DNA from: Montifringilla adamsi
Lineage: Eukaryota; Chordata; Aves; Passeriformes; Passeridae
Direction of reading: 5' to 3'
NCBI GenBank assembly: GCA_017590115.1
Contig: JAGGNK010008892.1
Span: forward strand, 1,309,383 to 1,373,382
DNA: 64,000 nucleotides
Under the pieces are notes generated by a model. That model searched no databases. It was given only the letters and a program-made list of their open reading frames with translations, and had not been told where the DNA came from. The translations under genes and the position numbers were made by a program. Below, one piece after another: positions 39,701 to 53,210 of the stretch (position 1 is its first letter; every line of letters starts with the position of its first letter).

Positions 39701-40585
39701 TTTGTCCGTGTGTATTATGTTTTAGTTTATTTATGGTTTTCCTTCATGGGCTGTTGGAACAGTCAGTGTTTTCCATGCAAACACCTTAATAAACTGCAGA
39801 GAAAGAAAATATGCTATTGCATACTAGCAGGTGTCATGTAGACTGTCTTGAATACTTTAATCGGTGTGTACAGCTACTAGAAATCCACACTGAAATAATG
39901 TTTGATTTGTCCAGAACTTTCTGGCACACAAATACAAAGCATTTAGTACTATATTCTGGTTTGTACATTGAAAGAGTGTTGGTTTTGTACTCTTTGATTT
40001 GGAATCTCTAGGAACTTACCTCAAAATCCTGGATAAAACTGAATGGAGTCCTTTAGAATTGATTAGCATGTGCAAATCATATTACTAAGTAATCCTGCTG
40101 ATTTACTGATTTTAATTTTTGAACTGTAGTGGTTTTATTCCTTTAATTTTATTGAAAAGTCGTCTTTTGCAAATAAATCCCCTATAGCTAGTGGCTCTGC
40201 TTGCTAAAAGAGAGTCCTCTGTACCACAAGTTATTAACGCATCAGTAACTTATACTGATTAATTCAACTTCATGTAAATCACAATAAAAACTTTTTGCTA
40301 CAGCTCAGAGGTGATCAACAAGATGCTACAGCTGAAAAATACTTCCTCTTGAGGTTTTGCTGAATTTTTTTTTACTTTTTCAAATTTTGATTGTTGTTAC
40401 ATACTTCTAGAAGAGCATTGCAGGAAAGGTTTGTTCTTTTTGTTCTCTGTAACTTCTGAAGTGTAACTTGTTTTGCTACTAATGCATGTGATTCCACATA
40501 TATGACAATATTGAAAGTATTCATTAATTCTTGCAGCTCAGCCATAGACTGAAATTTAATAGCATGTATGATTTGGTTTTCCCAG
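36701..40585. other. End of the ~26.8 kb intron: no gene recognised
   Basis: AT-rich intron up to the acceptor at 40585. It contains a 10-base tandem ACTGTGACAG x 2 (37718-37737) and T-rich/GTTT stretches near 39267-39298. No exon is supported. Confidence 0.5.
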
Positions 40586-40816
40586 GTTATACAAGTCTTT
40601 GTCTGAAGGATTGAGTCTGAAGAACCAGCCTAACTGTGCTTTCAGTACTTCTGAAGGTGGACTGGAGGGAAGGGAGGATGTTGTGACCCTAACCTATGGC
40701 CAGATTGAAGAGCTGGCAGCTCAGCTGCAGCAAACTCGGTCAGAGCAAAAGGACACTGAGCTGAAGCTCCAGAAAGCCCTGGAAGCTTCGCAGGAGGCCA
40801 ATGAAAAAGTTCAAAA
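40586..40816 (+). CDS. Internal coding exon of the same coiled-coil protein gene (exon B; penultimate)
   Basis: This 231-base exon follows the acceptor GATTTGGTTTTCCCAG. Its first base completes the Arg codon from the previous exon, then 76 full codons follow and two bases (AA) are left over. The first third, starting LYKSLSEGLSLKNQPNCAF, is Ser/Gly/Asn-rich and looks like a flexible linker. From about residue 40 (YGQIEELAAQLQQTRSEQKD and on to the end) the peptide is strongly coiled-coil in character, with Leu, Ile and Ala at heptad-like spacing and many Glu, Gln and Lys. Codon use is GC-richer than the surrounding intron, which marks it as real coding DNA. The donor is CAAAA|GTAAGT: a perfect intron side but A rather than G at the last exon base. 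An open frame from a Met at 40599 is just the exon interior. The protein family was not recognised. Confidence 0.93.
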
Positions 40817-43800
40817 GTAAGTCACTTGCCTTCCAACAAAAATTGCAGTTGTAATCCATAGGAAACATTTTTTTCTGGTATTTTGTCTATAACTGAAAGT
40901 GTGGCAGTACTCAGAAAATGTCCTTTAAAATTATTCTTCCTTTGTCAGCTCATTTCCTACTCAGTGTGAAGCTGATCATTTTAACAGTTTTGTGCTATTA
41001 GGCAAGTCAGGGTACCTCTCGTTACTGTTAAGGAAATTGCTTCCTACATGTGCAAGGCACAGAGAAAGTCTTTCCATCTCTTATGAATGGTTTTCACTGT
41101 TCTTTTACCCTGTGGCAATCCTATGGCTACAGAGTATTTCCCTTTATAATTGCATGGTAGAATATTACAGTTCTCATTTTTGGTCTGTTACACATCTGGC
41201 AAGTTTCATGCCACAGTAAATGTTTATGGGGTTGTTTAGGGATGGCTTCAAAATCTCACTGAGAGTCACAGGAAGTCTCTGAGTCAGTGAACAGAAGACA
41301 TTGTATTCTCTTTCCCATCATGAGTTTCCCTGTTAAAAGGTTACTGAACTCCAAAACCTGACGTTCATCTCTAGTGAAGTACTTATTGTCGTGTTTGTTA
41401 TTAGTAGTGCCTCATCACCGCGTTACATTCATCAACTGCAAAGTTCTCCTCTCTCACCCTTCCGAGGTGGCTGATGCTGAGCTGATGCAAATTGTCTGTC
41501 TGTCCATATATGTCTTCAATTTTAATGTCTACAGCATATTTACAGAGTAGCCAGAAATTGGCTTATAATATATTGCAGGGACCTAACAAAAGCTTTTCTT
41601 GTTTAATAAAACCACAAGCTGAATTCTTCTATTTTAAAATAGTTACATTCCTATATTTTAATTTATTCATAACTACATAAAATATAATTAAGTTATTTAT
41701 AGATGAAAATGCATCTTTTTAGTCATCTCTTTAAACCCTCCAGTGATTTTATAATCACTCAAGTCTTTATTCTGAGTGCTTAGACACATTTGAAACTTTG
41801 AGAGGTATGCGCTTGATAAAAATAAACCTATTAAAAATTAAGTTCTGGTAAAGAGAATATTGGTGGAACCTTTTTAACTGTGTTAAGTTGTTACATCTAG
41901 TTTTATTTATAAATGTTTAATAATATAGCTATTTAAGCAGAGGTTGAGTTTTTGCTGTTTTTTTCTTTCCAAAGTGAAACAATCTTGTTTAATCCCGTGT
42001 ACATAGTGTGGCTAAAGTAGAAGTGCGGCCACAAAGTGAATTAAAGTAGTGGTGATGCACCGCTATAGTGAAAAGAATTTACGTAATTTAACATGCTCAA
42101 CTACTTGGGAAAATTTTGGTCAGGTTAGTTTTCATTATTGTTAAGATCAGACGACTGAGCCTATAGCAAAATCAAACAATTGGTTGAAGTCTTTTGATGA
42201 CAATAGCATGCCCTTTTTACCACGAAACTGTGGAAATGCTCTGCCCGTCTTCCCAGCACCCGGAGTCATCCACCCCCATCTTATAATTCAACCTGCAAAC
42301 AGATTAAGCAGCTGAGTTTGTGGAAAGTGTGTTTACTTTGAGCTAAGAACCCTTGTGTGACACTATAGAGATTCCTCTGACACCTCTGGGAGAGCTACAC
42401 AGACAGTTCGTACTCATCAGCAGGGAAACCGGGCTGAGAATTCCCAATTTCTTTGTAACCTCAACTGCTTCATACAAATCAGTGTTTGGCAATTAGGCAG
42501 GAACTCATTTGTTAGCTTAGCATTTTATTTAGAAGATGTAGGATGTTCTACATTTCAAAAAAGAACTGACAATTTATAAACCTGTCAACAGAAAGGCTTT
42601 TTGGTATTAATCACAGTAGTATTAATTATTAGCACTGCCTTAAGAGGATGCTTAGTGTAGTTTAAAATGTGTCACTAAAATTCATAGACTAAAGACCGTT
42701 ATAAAATAATCTATTTTCTTGACTTCTTTAAATGCTCAACTAAAATTGAATTCTGACATATGAAGGAAGTCGTTTTGTCAGCTGTATGAAGTAGTTTCTC
42801 AATATTATTCAGTAAAATAGCAACACTTAAAAATCAGGAGTGAAATATTTGTGACCTTCATTAAGAAAGAACATCATTGTAAATAAGAATGTTGAGAAAA
42901 TATGTACTTTGTATCTTCGTGCAATGTAGTTTACTAGTTTTACACTGCCTTGGCTAATCTGTCCTCTGGCAACACTAAAGAATTTTTTAATATTCTTAAA
43001 AGCTTCAGTGTTTGCATTCAGCATGATATGCAGAGCTTAAAAGAGAGTTGTAATTTTCCACAGCATTTCCATCATGTCAGCCATTTGTGTACCCACCGGT
43101 AGTTGTTGCTTTCTTGACGTGAGACCCAAGTCAGAATAGTGGTCCTGTGCTTTCCATCAGAACAAAAAGCATCTAAAAAATTTCTTGATCCTATCCTACA
43201 TGAAACAGCAGCTGTGAACCAGAAGGGGGATGTTTTGGTATCTACTTATAGTCAACTTGGGCGTAGTAAACATCTGTTCATACTGAAGTAGGGTGAACAT
43301 CTCACGTTGGCTAGCTGCAGTGTGAGATATAAATTGAGACTGTCTGCTCCTGCCTGTGAAGATGATTCACCATCCTAACAGGGGTGCTGGTGTAAAACAA
43401 GAAACATTGATGCTCAGAGGGTGGCCACGTAGCATTTGCATTTGCTTGAATCTCTTTTGATTTTGAGACACTATCAAGATGCACTTATACTTTTAAGAGA
43501 GCACTAATCTTTATAAAGCAAGTACACGTTTTAACTGTGGTCTATGTAAATAAGTACATGTATGTACACTCAAAACAATACATATTTATTCAATAGACTG
43601 TTATGATCTCCACAGTAATATTTTTAATCAATACTCTGGAATGGCTATGACTATAATTTTCTAGATTTAATTAATGTTTCTATTTTGTTTACAAAGAATT
43701 AGGACAGGAGCACAGAATTCACCAGGAGTGTTGTTATAGTAGCACCGGCCCCCTTGCAAGTTTGTCCTGCCTGAGAAGCCAGAAGCCAGCTGGTGCAGTC

Positions 43801-46000
43801 CCAGCAGGGAAATGGGGCTGACCTGGAGAAGGTGGCTGAGAGAGCCTGTGAATTAATTAATACCTTTGCCAACAGAGGAAGCGAGGCATTTTAAAAATGT
43901 CCTTCCGGCTGGAACCTCTGGGATTGTGGAGTGGCTGCTGATGTCAGTGAGATCAGAGCAGGTTATAATGTAATACCAAATCAATATTAGCCAATTATCA
44001 GTAAAGGTTGAGGCCACTTTTGATGTTTTTCCAGAAAATGTTCTATTTTTCTGCCACAGCTTTGCAGCTGGAGTGAATTTTAATGCAATTTGTCTGTTGG
44101 GGCTTCTGGGGGCTTCTATTTTTTTCTCATAATTTAATGATTCTAGCTCAGTAAAGCGCAGCTCTGCATGTAAGCACAGCTACACTTGCATAGTCGTGTA
44201 GCTGTGTGAAGTGGCAGAGGAGGGTGAGTGGGTAGAATTTCTATGTAATCCTCTAAAAATAAACACAAATCCACAAAGTAACAGTGCAGTACTAAAATAT
44301 ACAGGTATGAAAATAAGCATAAATGGTGAGAAGGATCCTGCCTGCTTGTGTACATTGTCAAGGTAGCTCTGACTATGAATAAAGCTAATATAAAAGTGAT
44401 GTAATGACCAGAAGTCATTGCTTCATTTGTCCTTAACTGTTTATTAGAGACCTTTTCAATTTTCTTTTTCTTCCTTTTAAAGCGGAAGTCAGGAGAATTA
44501 CAGCTTTGAATAAAAGTTTTCAGTTGATTGAATACATAAGAAAACTAAGTGGTCTTCTGAATTAAATTCTATCCTTAATAACATTCACTTTACCCCTTAA
44601 GGTCTGATTTTTTTTTTGACCACCTAAATTTCATTGTGACTGGAACACATCCTTTATTTGTTTAGTCCTGAATTTCCCTCCAGCCTTTTTGAAAATTCTT
44701 TCTCTGCTTTTGTACTTGTTCATTTCTTTTCTTAGCTGATGCTGATGTATAAGTTCATCTATGAAACAACAAAAACAAAAAGTTATTACCAACAGTTGAC
44801 ACGGATGAAAACAATACAAAAAATGTAAAGAAATAAGAAGCAAGCATTTATTAAGTAGTTAGTGAACCCCTCTTCTGCAAGTAAAACTAATCTGCCTTCT
44901 GAGTGCGGGAGCTGTGTGTATTTCACATCAATGTCCAACACTTCTTCAGTGCTGGCTGGAGGGTCTAATCTTTCCCAGAATGATCAGAGCAGTGCAGTTG
45001 AAGAACAAGGATGAATATTTGAATAATCACACCACAATGTGAGGTGACCCTCCAACAGGGGACTGACCAGATACACATATGGATTTTGGGAAGAAGCTCT
45101 GATGCTCTTTTTTAACACAGCTGTGAGAAGAATGTGGCTAAGACCCAGTAGTCTTTCTGGAGTATAGCTGGCAAAGGAAACCATGAGGGGAAGAGAATTT
45201 AACACATGGGTGTAAGGGAGTTCACTTCATTGATGCGATCTGAGGGGAATGTCTAATGACTGGAAGAATCAAACTTGGCAATGAAAACACAAAGCTCTTT
45301 TCATCAATTCAAATGCTGACTCTAAAGCTGCAGATGGTTACCTCCAGCCTTGCCTATTCAGTGTGGGGTTGTATAAAATGGCACTTTGGTGAATACTAAT
45401 AGATCAAAACAAAGATTTAATAACATAAAGATGTGGTGTTCATTTTTAAATGAGGATACAGGTCAGTGTCTCAGAAAAGAGTGAAATAAGTATCCTTATG
45501 TATGGGTCTAAAGTCTCTGGAGATTTTTAACTGCAAACATATCTTTAGTGTACAGATTGTATTCAGTACGGGGCAGCTATGCAGGGAACAGGCTAAAAGC
45601 AAGATTTCAGAATTATTATACTAATTGAGCCTCTTTGCAACATGCAAATGTTGTTAACTAGTTATCTCCTTTTAAAATCATACCTACATATATTTAGCTG
45701 AAGTATACATTGTAGCTTGTGTGTGTTGAGCTACTTGTTGTAGGAAAGAATGGAGCTAGTTAATTAGAAATTGCAGGCAGAAGCACTTCACAAAAGAAAC
45801 AAGTTGTACATTCACTGGGACTTAAAGCTGTTTGTTTTGGAGGAACCATCAAGTCTTAGAGAACTCAGTTGGCTTTATTTTAAATTTGAGAGAGCTATTT
45901 CTTTCATTTTCTTATTTCAAAACAATAAATATGATTTGCTTTCTTACTTTATTAAGATGTTATATTTCGATGTTGAGACTTTTCTATTAAAACTAAACCT
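40817..46000. other. Start of the ~18.1 kb intron: no gene recognised
   Basis: AT-rich intron DNA starting with the donor GTAAGT. 43730-44130 is less AT-biased and free of recognisable repeats; it may hold conserved non-coding DNA. No exon, RNA gene or repeat family was recognised. Confidence 0.45.
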
Positions 46001-46062
46001 GGTTTTTTGTTGGGTTTTTTTTTTTTTTTTGTTTTGTTTTTTTGTTTGTTTGTTTGTTTTTT
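46001..46062. repeat. T-rich / (GTTT)n low-complexity stretch
   Basis: A run of 16 T or more is followed by GTTTTG and five GTTT-like units. An open frame of 125 codons (from 45771) passes through it as a Phe/Val-rich stretch and is not a gene. Confidence 0.9.
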
Positions 46063-49000
46063 CCTTTACTTACAAAATTGTGCTCTGGTGCATGTCAGAT
46101 CAAAACATTAAATACTGGAGGCTAGGATTACAATTTCATAGATACTAATAGTTTCACTGATTTGTGTCCATAAATAATTTAGCACATGTCAAAAGCGATT
46201 TTCCTTTTAATGATAACTACTGAGCTGCCTGCTGCTGTGAAATTCTGCTGAGTTTGAATAGTTGGTAATCTTTTAATATCATATGGGGAATAATTTAACT
46301 GGTGCTGGTGTTTTGAAATGTAAAGTAAGTCCTGGTGTCTTGTTGAAGAATGTACATACAGAGCTAGTTTCTTAGTTACAGCAAATTGACTTTGCTCTGT
46401 CACACTAAGTTGCATTCATTTGTCCCAGTTGAGGGTATGACCTGTAGTTTACTGAGAAACAGATGCTGGTGGGTACATTCAAAAGACAAGTGAGTGAGGG
46501 CAAGGTGCTAAGAATCTTATACTTGCTATAGCAATCCACAGAAGTCAATGGATATCAGAGTTTGTGTGGAAGGAAATGGAAAGCAAAGGAAGGTGACTTT
46601 TGTAGCAGTTTAAGATACCAATGCAAATTAGCACAGGTTCTGGTTTTCAGAATTGGTTCAAAACCTATTAAATGGAGTTCAAAATGGAAAAAAGTCCTTG
46701 ATGAGGACTGATGTGTTGGCTGCCTCATACAATGATTAAAAGCAGATTATAAGCTCCATGGGGCCCATAAGAGATACACAATCTCCACAGGCAGGGTTTT
46801 ATGGTGTTTAGGAAACCCACACTAGCCAGATGGAAGATTCCCAGACACGCAAAACTACCACATACTCTGAAGAATTCTGCAGAGCTGATGCAAATTTTTT
46901 TGGCATACCAGACATGAATAGGAACATGAGAAAGTTCAAAACACAAAATCTAGTAACCGTCACTCATATCACATACAAAATTATTACCATAGAGTAGCAA
47001 TTAGAGGCTGTGTGAATGTACCAGATTTAGGGGCAGTAGGCTGGAGTAGTCAGCGAGGAAATAAGACTAATTGAAATGTTTGAAAAAAGTCATGCTTGAT
47101 CTAACTAAAAGCAGTACATAGCAGGGTCAGGATTTTTTTAAATACTTGGAATTCTGCACTAACACCAGTGATTCCTCTCAGAAAAATTCCCCTCAGACTG
47201 CACTAATATGCATGGTAAAATGATGAATTAAACAGTCTTGTAGAGATACTTGTTTGTTGTAATAAAAAAAAAATTGAGTAAGCCAATGAGGTTATGTGCA
47301 GCCTCAGAGAAATGTAACATATAGACAGAAATCAATTTTCTTGGTCTGAAGGAAATAAAATATTGAACTAATATTCAAATCTAAGGTGAGCTGAACAAAT
47401 TCAGTCATCATTGGCATATTCTCTGGACTGCTGTCGTTACACATTTCTGTATCACTAGGCAGATTGTTTTTCCCTTGGTAAGGCTAACATATTATTCATA
47501 CTGCACAAAAGGAAGTATGTAACTTTTGGAAAGCTGGAATGAAATGTATTTTCCTTATTGGATTATATTATCTTTATTGAATTACACCAGTTTTTTAATT
47601 GGGCACTTCATGTTGCAGTCCAGCGAAAAATTTGCAGGCTGTGATGGAGGGTGTGCCTAATAACTCAGTACCACTAATACTATTAACTTCTCTGCCCAAA
47701 GAAGCACTTTGGATAAGCACTTGAGATAGAAGACTTGGATAAGCATAAGCAGAAAACTCCTAACTGAAAAAAAAATTATAAAACTATTGACTTTTTGTCT
47801 TTTCTGCCTGATTTTCCTGGAGACCCAAATGGAGACACACATGCTGAGACAGAGTGAGACACGCTGGTTTCAGAGATCCATGCAGAGCAGTCTGACCTCA
47901 GACATTTCTTTCAAAAGTGTCCTTGGCGTCTGCCCCCATCTTCCCCTTAGTTTTCTAAGTGGTTGTTTGGGAACAGGGATTCTCCTCCAGGGTGTGACAG
48001 AATGGATCTGAGTTTTCTCCTCCATCTGTGGAGACTCAGGTATCCTGCACCTCAGAGAAGCATTTTAGCCACACAGTCTGGTCTGGATGCTCCCTGTTCC
48101 TTGCTTTGAAGCAGTGCCATGTAGCAGAAAACGGTGCAAGCTGCTTGGGTCAGAGAGGAGCAAATTGTCTACTTACCTCTGAGAAACAAGACCTGTTTCT
48201 GACACTTACCTTTAGGGCTTTTTCTCAGTTTTGTCCAATGCCTCTTGAACGTAAATACAAAACCAGTATCAGAACTTCCATATCCCGTTTTCCAGGTGGG
48301 CACCCTTGATCGTCTCCCATAGAATCCCACCTTCAGGTCCAATAGCATTTCATATATTTATTCTGTAGAAATTCACAGCTTCAGAAAGAAAAGCATCGAA
48401 GTGTCTTCAACCCTGGTGTGTACTGCTCCCCTGAGAAGTGGCAAAAAACTGTGGGATAAAACCAGGTTTTCCTTGGCTTGGCTGAATGCTCTAACTGGAA
48501 GTATTTTTTCTGCTTGCCTTGAAAAGGAGAACTGGTAGCACTGCTATTGTCTTTATCACCTTCAAAGAAACTTTTGGCTTTAATTTTAGAGAAGGTAGTT
48601 TGTGGACTTCTGAACAGCCTGGAGCAAGACACTAGAAGCTAGTGCCCTTAATAGAGCAGGTTGTGGTGTCACTACTGAAAGCCTCATACAATTATAATGT
48701 GTGATATTGCCAGAGCAGATTATGGGATATCCTTCTCCCAGATATTTTGGGTGTCACAAATCATGGCGAGACCTGTAGCATCTGACAGTTTATGATCAGT
48801 GCCAGTATTATGCTCAGTGGTGCACTTAACAGAATGAAGACAAAAAAATCCCAATCAAAGGGAAAGACAGGTGTGCCTTTTGTGCATTCCTTGCACTGCC
48901 AAGATATCCATTGGCTGCAGGGAGTTTCACATGGATGAAGAATGCAAAACTGCACATACAGTCAAAGACAAGTATTTATTTTCTTTTTGTAGCTATGGTT

Positions 49001-51405
49001 TACTTTTACTTAACCTCTGTACATTGCAGTGCAGATATTGTTTTGTTAAAGTATGGGTAGTTACATTATAAACACAAATATTTATTGTCATTTGAATATT
49101 TATCATCTCAGCCTTTCACGAAAATAAAAGCAGTGCTGAAACTTCATTCTCTCAAACACTAAAATGTATTCTATGAAAGTCAAATGTTTTCAGAGTCAAC
49201 ATAATCACAGCATCCCAGTTTTTGACCTGTGTGTTCATTTACAGTTTACTTATAGCTGCTTCAGAGAGATGGAAGTTTGTAGATTACAACATGGTTTTAT
49301 TGATTTATCAGTAGCAAAATACACTAAGTATACACTCAGTAAACTGGATCAGCTAGCTCTTGGGCTTGTATTGTATAATATCAGCTTGTTGTGGAATACT
49401 TCAGAACAAAATCAGAATGTTGGCATAGTTAACTACAGTGGTGTAAACCAGACTTGCAAAGACTAATATTTAGTAAGACCAATAACACAAACAAATTAGA
49501 TTTTGAAGTTGTTTGCCCAATAGGAAGAAGCATGCTGACACATTATTTGTAAGCTTATAGTTAACTATTCTATGACAAATTATTAAATAACTTTGAACAG
49601 CAGATTGAGTGCTCCTTGAAGAATAGCAAGAAAACTTTTTCTCGGACTTAGTTTTTATTTTTTTTAAGATGATAGAAAGAGTGTCACAGCAAATACTCAT
49701 TTACTTTAATATTTTATATCCAAATAAAATAAGTCCATGGCATTTACATTGCCGTTACTAAATAGTATTTGGTTTGTTTGCAAGAGTCATTTATTTGTGG
49801 CTTGGCTGAAGGAATAAAAATAAATCTGCGGTTCTTTCTGTTAATACTCATACTGTTTCTTAACATATGCAAAAGATTGAATACTGTAAATGTATATGCA
49901 GAAGCTCAAAAAGAAAGCCCAGACTTTCTGAAGCTTCTGAATTACGTATAACCTTTTAGAGAATTGCTGGGACAGTTCTTTACAACAACAAAAAGAAATA
50001 ACTGACTAAGCCAACAAAGTATTTTATTTTAAGCAAACCTGAAATCATTTAAATTTTCCCACTGATTAAGTATACCTTTACTAAACCAGAGGTTGTTATC
50101 TGAGAAAAAAATTACCATTTGTGTTTCTGAACTACTACTACTACTGAGCCATTAATTAATAGTCAGATTTTTCCATAAGATGTGTTTGTTTCAGCAAGGT
50201 TTTGTAGAAGGGCAGCATCAACTGTGTTTGTGAGAGCTAACAACAGCTTTAACCCCATAATCGCCACTGTTGCTTTGTTGGCAAGTTGCTCGACTTTCCT
50301 GTTCTACATTTATGCTGTGATGTGGGTATAAGGATACAGATCCAAACACTGAGCTGTTGGAAGGCATAAATCTTTAGGACCAAATTTTATCATTTTAGCT
50401 TCAGATTATGGAATTCTTGCCCACAGAAAGTACCAGAATTCAGCCTTTGAATGAAAGACGCTGCAGGTATTGTGTATGGTGCAGGTATTGAAATGTGTAC
50501 AATAAAATTATTTTATTTAGCAATTTACTTTGTGCCTCATAATATATGTATTTCTATCATTTCTATTTCAATCCTTGATAAAATAATCATAAATTATTTA
50601 AGGGATATAACATATGCGCATCATATAAAAGGGATATCTAAGTGATGCACTTAACACAAAAGATATTTTCTAGATTTTACTCTATGCTTTTGAAGAATTT
50701 TTGAATCTTTACGGAAAGCCAAATTTTTATGCTTTCGTCAGCAGAAATTAAAAGGCTTTTCTCCTATGATCAGTCCCACTCACGTCATCACCAAGCAGAA
50801 TTGCCACCAAGGGAAACATTAGGAGGAAGAGAGGATGTTTTGCCCATGGGTTTTTTGTTAGTTTTTGAGGGAAGACTGCCCTTTTTCTGGAAAAGCTTTA
50901 CAGAAGTATGACCAAGTGTGAGTTGTCCTGAAACCACCAGAGGGGTAGAGAGTTCACCTGCCAGTCTGAGCCCATTATGAAGGACTTACCACTAGTGAGA
51001 GCTTAGTAAAATGCTTTCCTTTTACGTCCATACCTGTTTCCATTGCTACTTGATCTCTAAATGCTGTGATGGACATCGTTCCGGCTTGGGCAATATCACA
51101 TCGGTGATAAAATACAACAAACCTATGTAAAACCTATTTTTGCTGTGGAGGGATTTGATGATGGTTTGTAGGAAGGGATTTTCTCTTCATGAGCTCCAGA
51201 TTAATTTTGGTCAAGAGGTGGAACCACCTCAGGGAGGTGGAACAGGATTGAGAGCTGCTTAGAGCCATCAAGTCTGCACTGGGTTTTTTGAAATACTTGT
51301 GGAATCAAGAAAAAAGTTCATGTTGTCTTTCTTGTTAATGATATGAAGAAGAGTTTGTCAGAGCTGTGCTTTGATGGGATGTACTTGGGAAACAGCCTGA
51401 GTAGC
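46063..51405. other. Intron: no gene recognised
   Basis: AT-rich intronic DNA. Open frames are up to about 100 codons without domains or splice context. No repeat family was recognised. Confidence 0.45.
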
Positions 51406-51530
51406 TGTCGTGGTTTAACCCCAGCCAGCAGGCAAGCCCAACACTGCTGCTCACTCCCTTCCTCAGTGGAATTGGAAGGGTAAAAGCAGGAAAACTCATG
51501 GGTTGAGATAAAGACAGGTTCATAGGAAAA
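51406..51530 (+). mobile_element. 5' end of an avian endogenous retrovirus LTR (truncated)
   Basis: It begins TGTCGTGGTTTAACCCCAGC at 51406, the canonical start of this avian LTR group. It continues with CAGCAGGCAAGC, CTGCTGCTCACTCCC, GAATTGGAAGGGTAAAAGC and GTTGAGATAAAGACAGGTTC. The match stops near 51530, so only the first ~125 bases of an LTR remain. It is related to the LTR at 12948-13533 but in the opposite orientation. Confidence 0.85.
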
Positions 51531-52925
51531 GCACTGGACTGGTGTTCATCAGGAGTTTTCAGGAATTAATATTTCATTAATTATTCATTGTTCATTATTC
51601 ATTCTTTGAATGAATAAATAGTATGGTGGAATACTTTCTGTGGGGAAGACATATTACCATAAGGTAAAACTGCTGGTTTTCTGTAAGCAGGTGACACAGG
51701 CTGTCAGGACGTATTTTGACAAGAAAATCCAGGAGAATTTTGACAAGAAAATCCTTGCCTATTCGTATCAGCACAAACTTCATGGAAATGTAAGGAGTAC
51801 ACTGTAAGGAGTAGGTTCCCATGTCAAGATTTCTCCTAAGAAAAGAGAATAGCTGTGATGCCAAATATGTGGAAATAGTACTTGTCAGTGCTAAAAGTAA
51901 TTCAAGCTTATGGAAGAAGGTATAGAAAATGTTTTTCTGACACAAATATAAGTAGTAAACTTTGCATTAAATTGCCATAATAAACTGTTGGATTCAAGCT
52001 GGAGTGATAGGGGAAATTTGGAGATTTGTTTAAATAATCTGATGTGTATAATTTGACTTTAAATGTGCCAGTATATCCTCTATTTCACCTATTGTTCATT
52101 TTTTATCTCTAATATCAGCCACATGCTCAGATGTGAATGGCCCATCCAAAAATAAGAGCCTGGTCTTTATGATATATTGTAGATTTCAATGTACTGAAGT
52201 TGTTTCAGGGTTTATTTTTCTTTCTCAGAAGCTCATTTATTTTTGGCAATCAGTGTATGCTGTCCTGAGCAAGCATTTGAAAGTAAAGGAGTGATACCTT
52301 TCACGAGGTGGTATTAAATCCAGCACAGAAGCAAAGTCCTGATTTTGTATTATTCTGTAATGTGTAGCAATCTACATCAATGCAAAGTAGGGTGAAATGC
52401 TGTCAAAATAGACCAACTGTGTTTACTGCTCACTTTTCCTGCTGCTAGTGATGGCACAAGGTGAATAGTAATGGTGAGCTAGCTCATAATCTTCCAAACA
52501 GAAGGTAGAGGGCAAACAGTTTGACAAGATTAGTTATTGTGGACCACAGATAAAGGTTTAATATTTTAGCCAAGGCCTGTGTAAGCCAGGCTTATTTTAA
52601 AATATGTCTGCTGTCAAGAGCCCAACTGGCTGTATTTGCTCCTAAGTTTAATTGTATACAGAATTACTATTTTGGGTGGAGAAGATGCTGGAAGGGATTT
52701 AATAGGAATGCTTGTTTGGTGACAGTGCTTTTCAGGGGCAGAATGGTTTGCCCTGCCAAATTTAAGGCCTGTACATTTAATGGAACATACTTTTTGGAGT
52801 GACATTACAAACAGTGTTGGGCAGGCAGGAATTGGCAGTGGTGCCTGTAGTGATTAGATTCAACACTGTGGTCTACCATGGTTTAGAGCTCACTGATGCT
52901 GCTAAATCAGTCTCTGAGATGTGTG
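51531..52925. other. Intron: no gene recognised; small tandem duplications
   Basis: 51555-51612 is built from ATTCATT-like units. ATTTTGACAAGAAAATCC occurs at 51713-51730 and 51737-51754 (period 24). TGTAAGGAGTA occurs at 51789 and 51803 (period 14). The rest is unrecognised AT-rich intron. Confidence 0.6.
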
Positions 52926-53210
52926 TTTTAAGACCAGGAAGGACCATTAATACCAGTCAGTCCATCCACTTGTCTGACAGAGGGCACTGAATTGTACTCA
53001 GCATCAGGTTCAAAACCATGGCTGAACTCCAGTGTGCCATTTAGAAAGACACCCAGACCCTGATCCAAAAAATGCAGAGGGAACTTGCTTAAGAAGAGGG
53101 AGGCAGCCTGTGCACTGGAGCCACATGTAGTCTTTATCACTATGATAGTTTATGAAAGAATTGTTACAGACCATTAAATTCAATGAGCAGTGATTTTTAC
53201 TGAGAAGATA
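52926..53210 (-). mobile_element. Old CR1-type LINE, 3' end, reverse orientation
   Basis: AAGACCAGGAAGGACCATTA followed by CAGTCAGTCCATCC-like text and GACAGAGGGCACTGAATTG resembles the reverse complement of the 3' end of ancient sauropsid CR1. TTTAGAAAGACACCCAGACC and CTGATCCAAAAAATGCAGAG follow in the expected order (compare the 'AGAAAGGCATCCAGTCTTGAT' segment). The match is decayed and fades near 53210. It lies antisense in the 18.1 kb intron. Assignment is from memory of the family. Confidence 0.65.
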
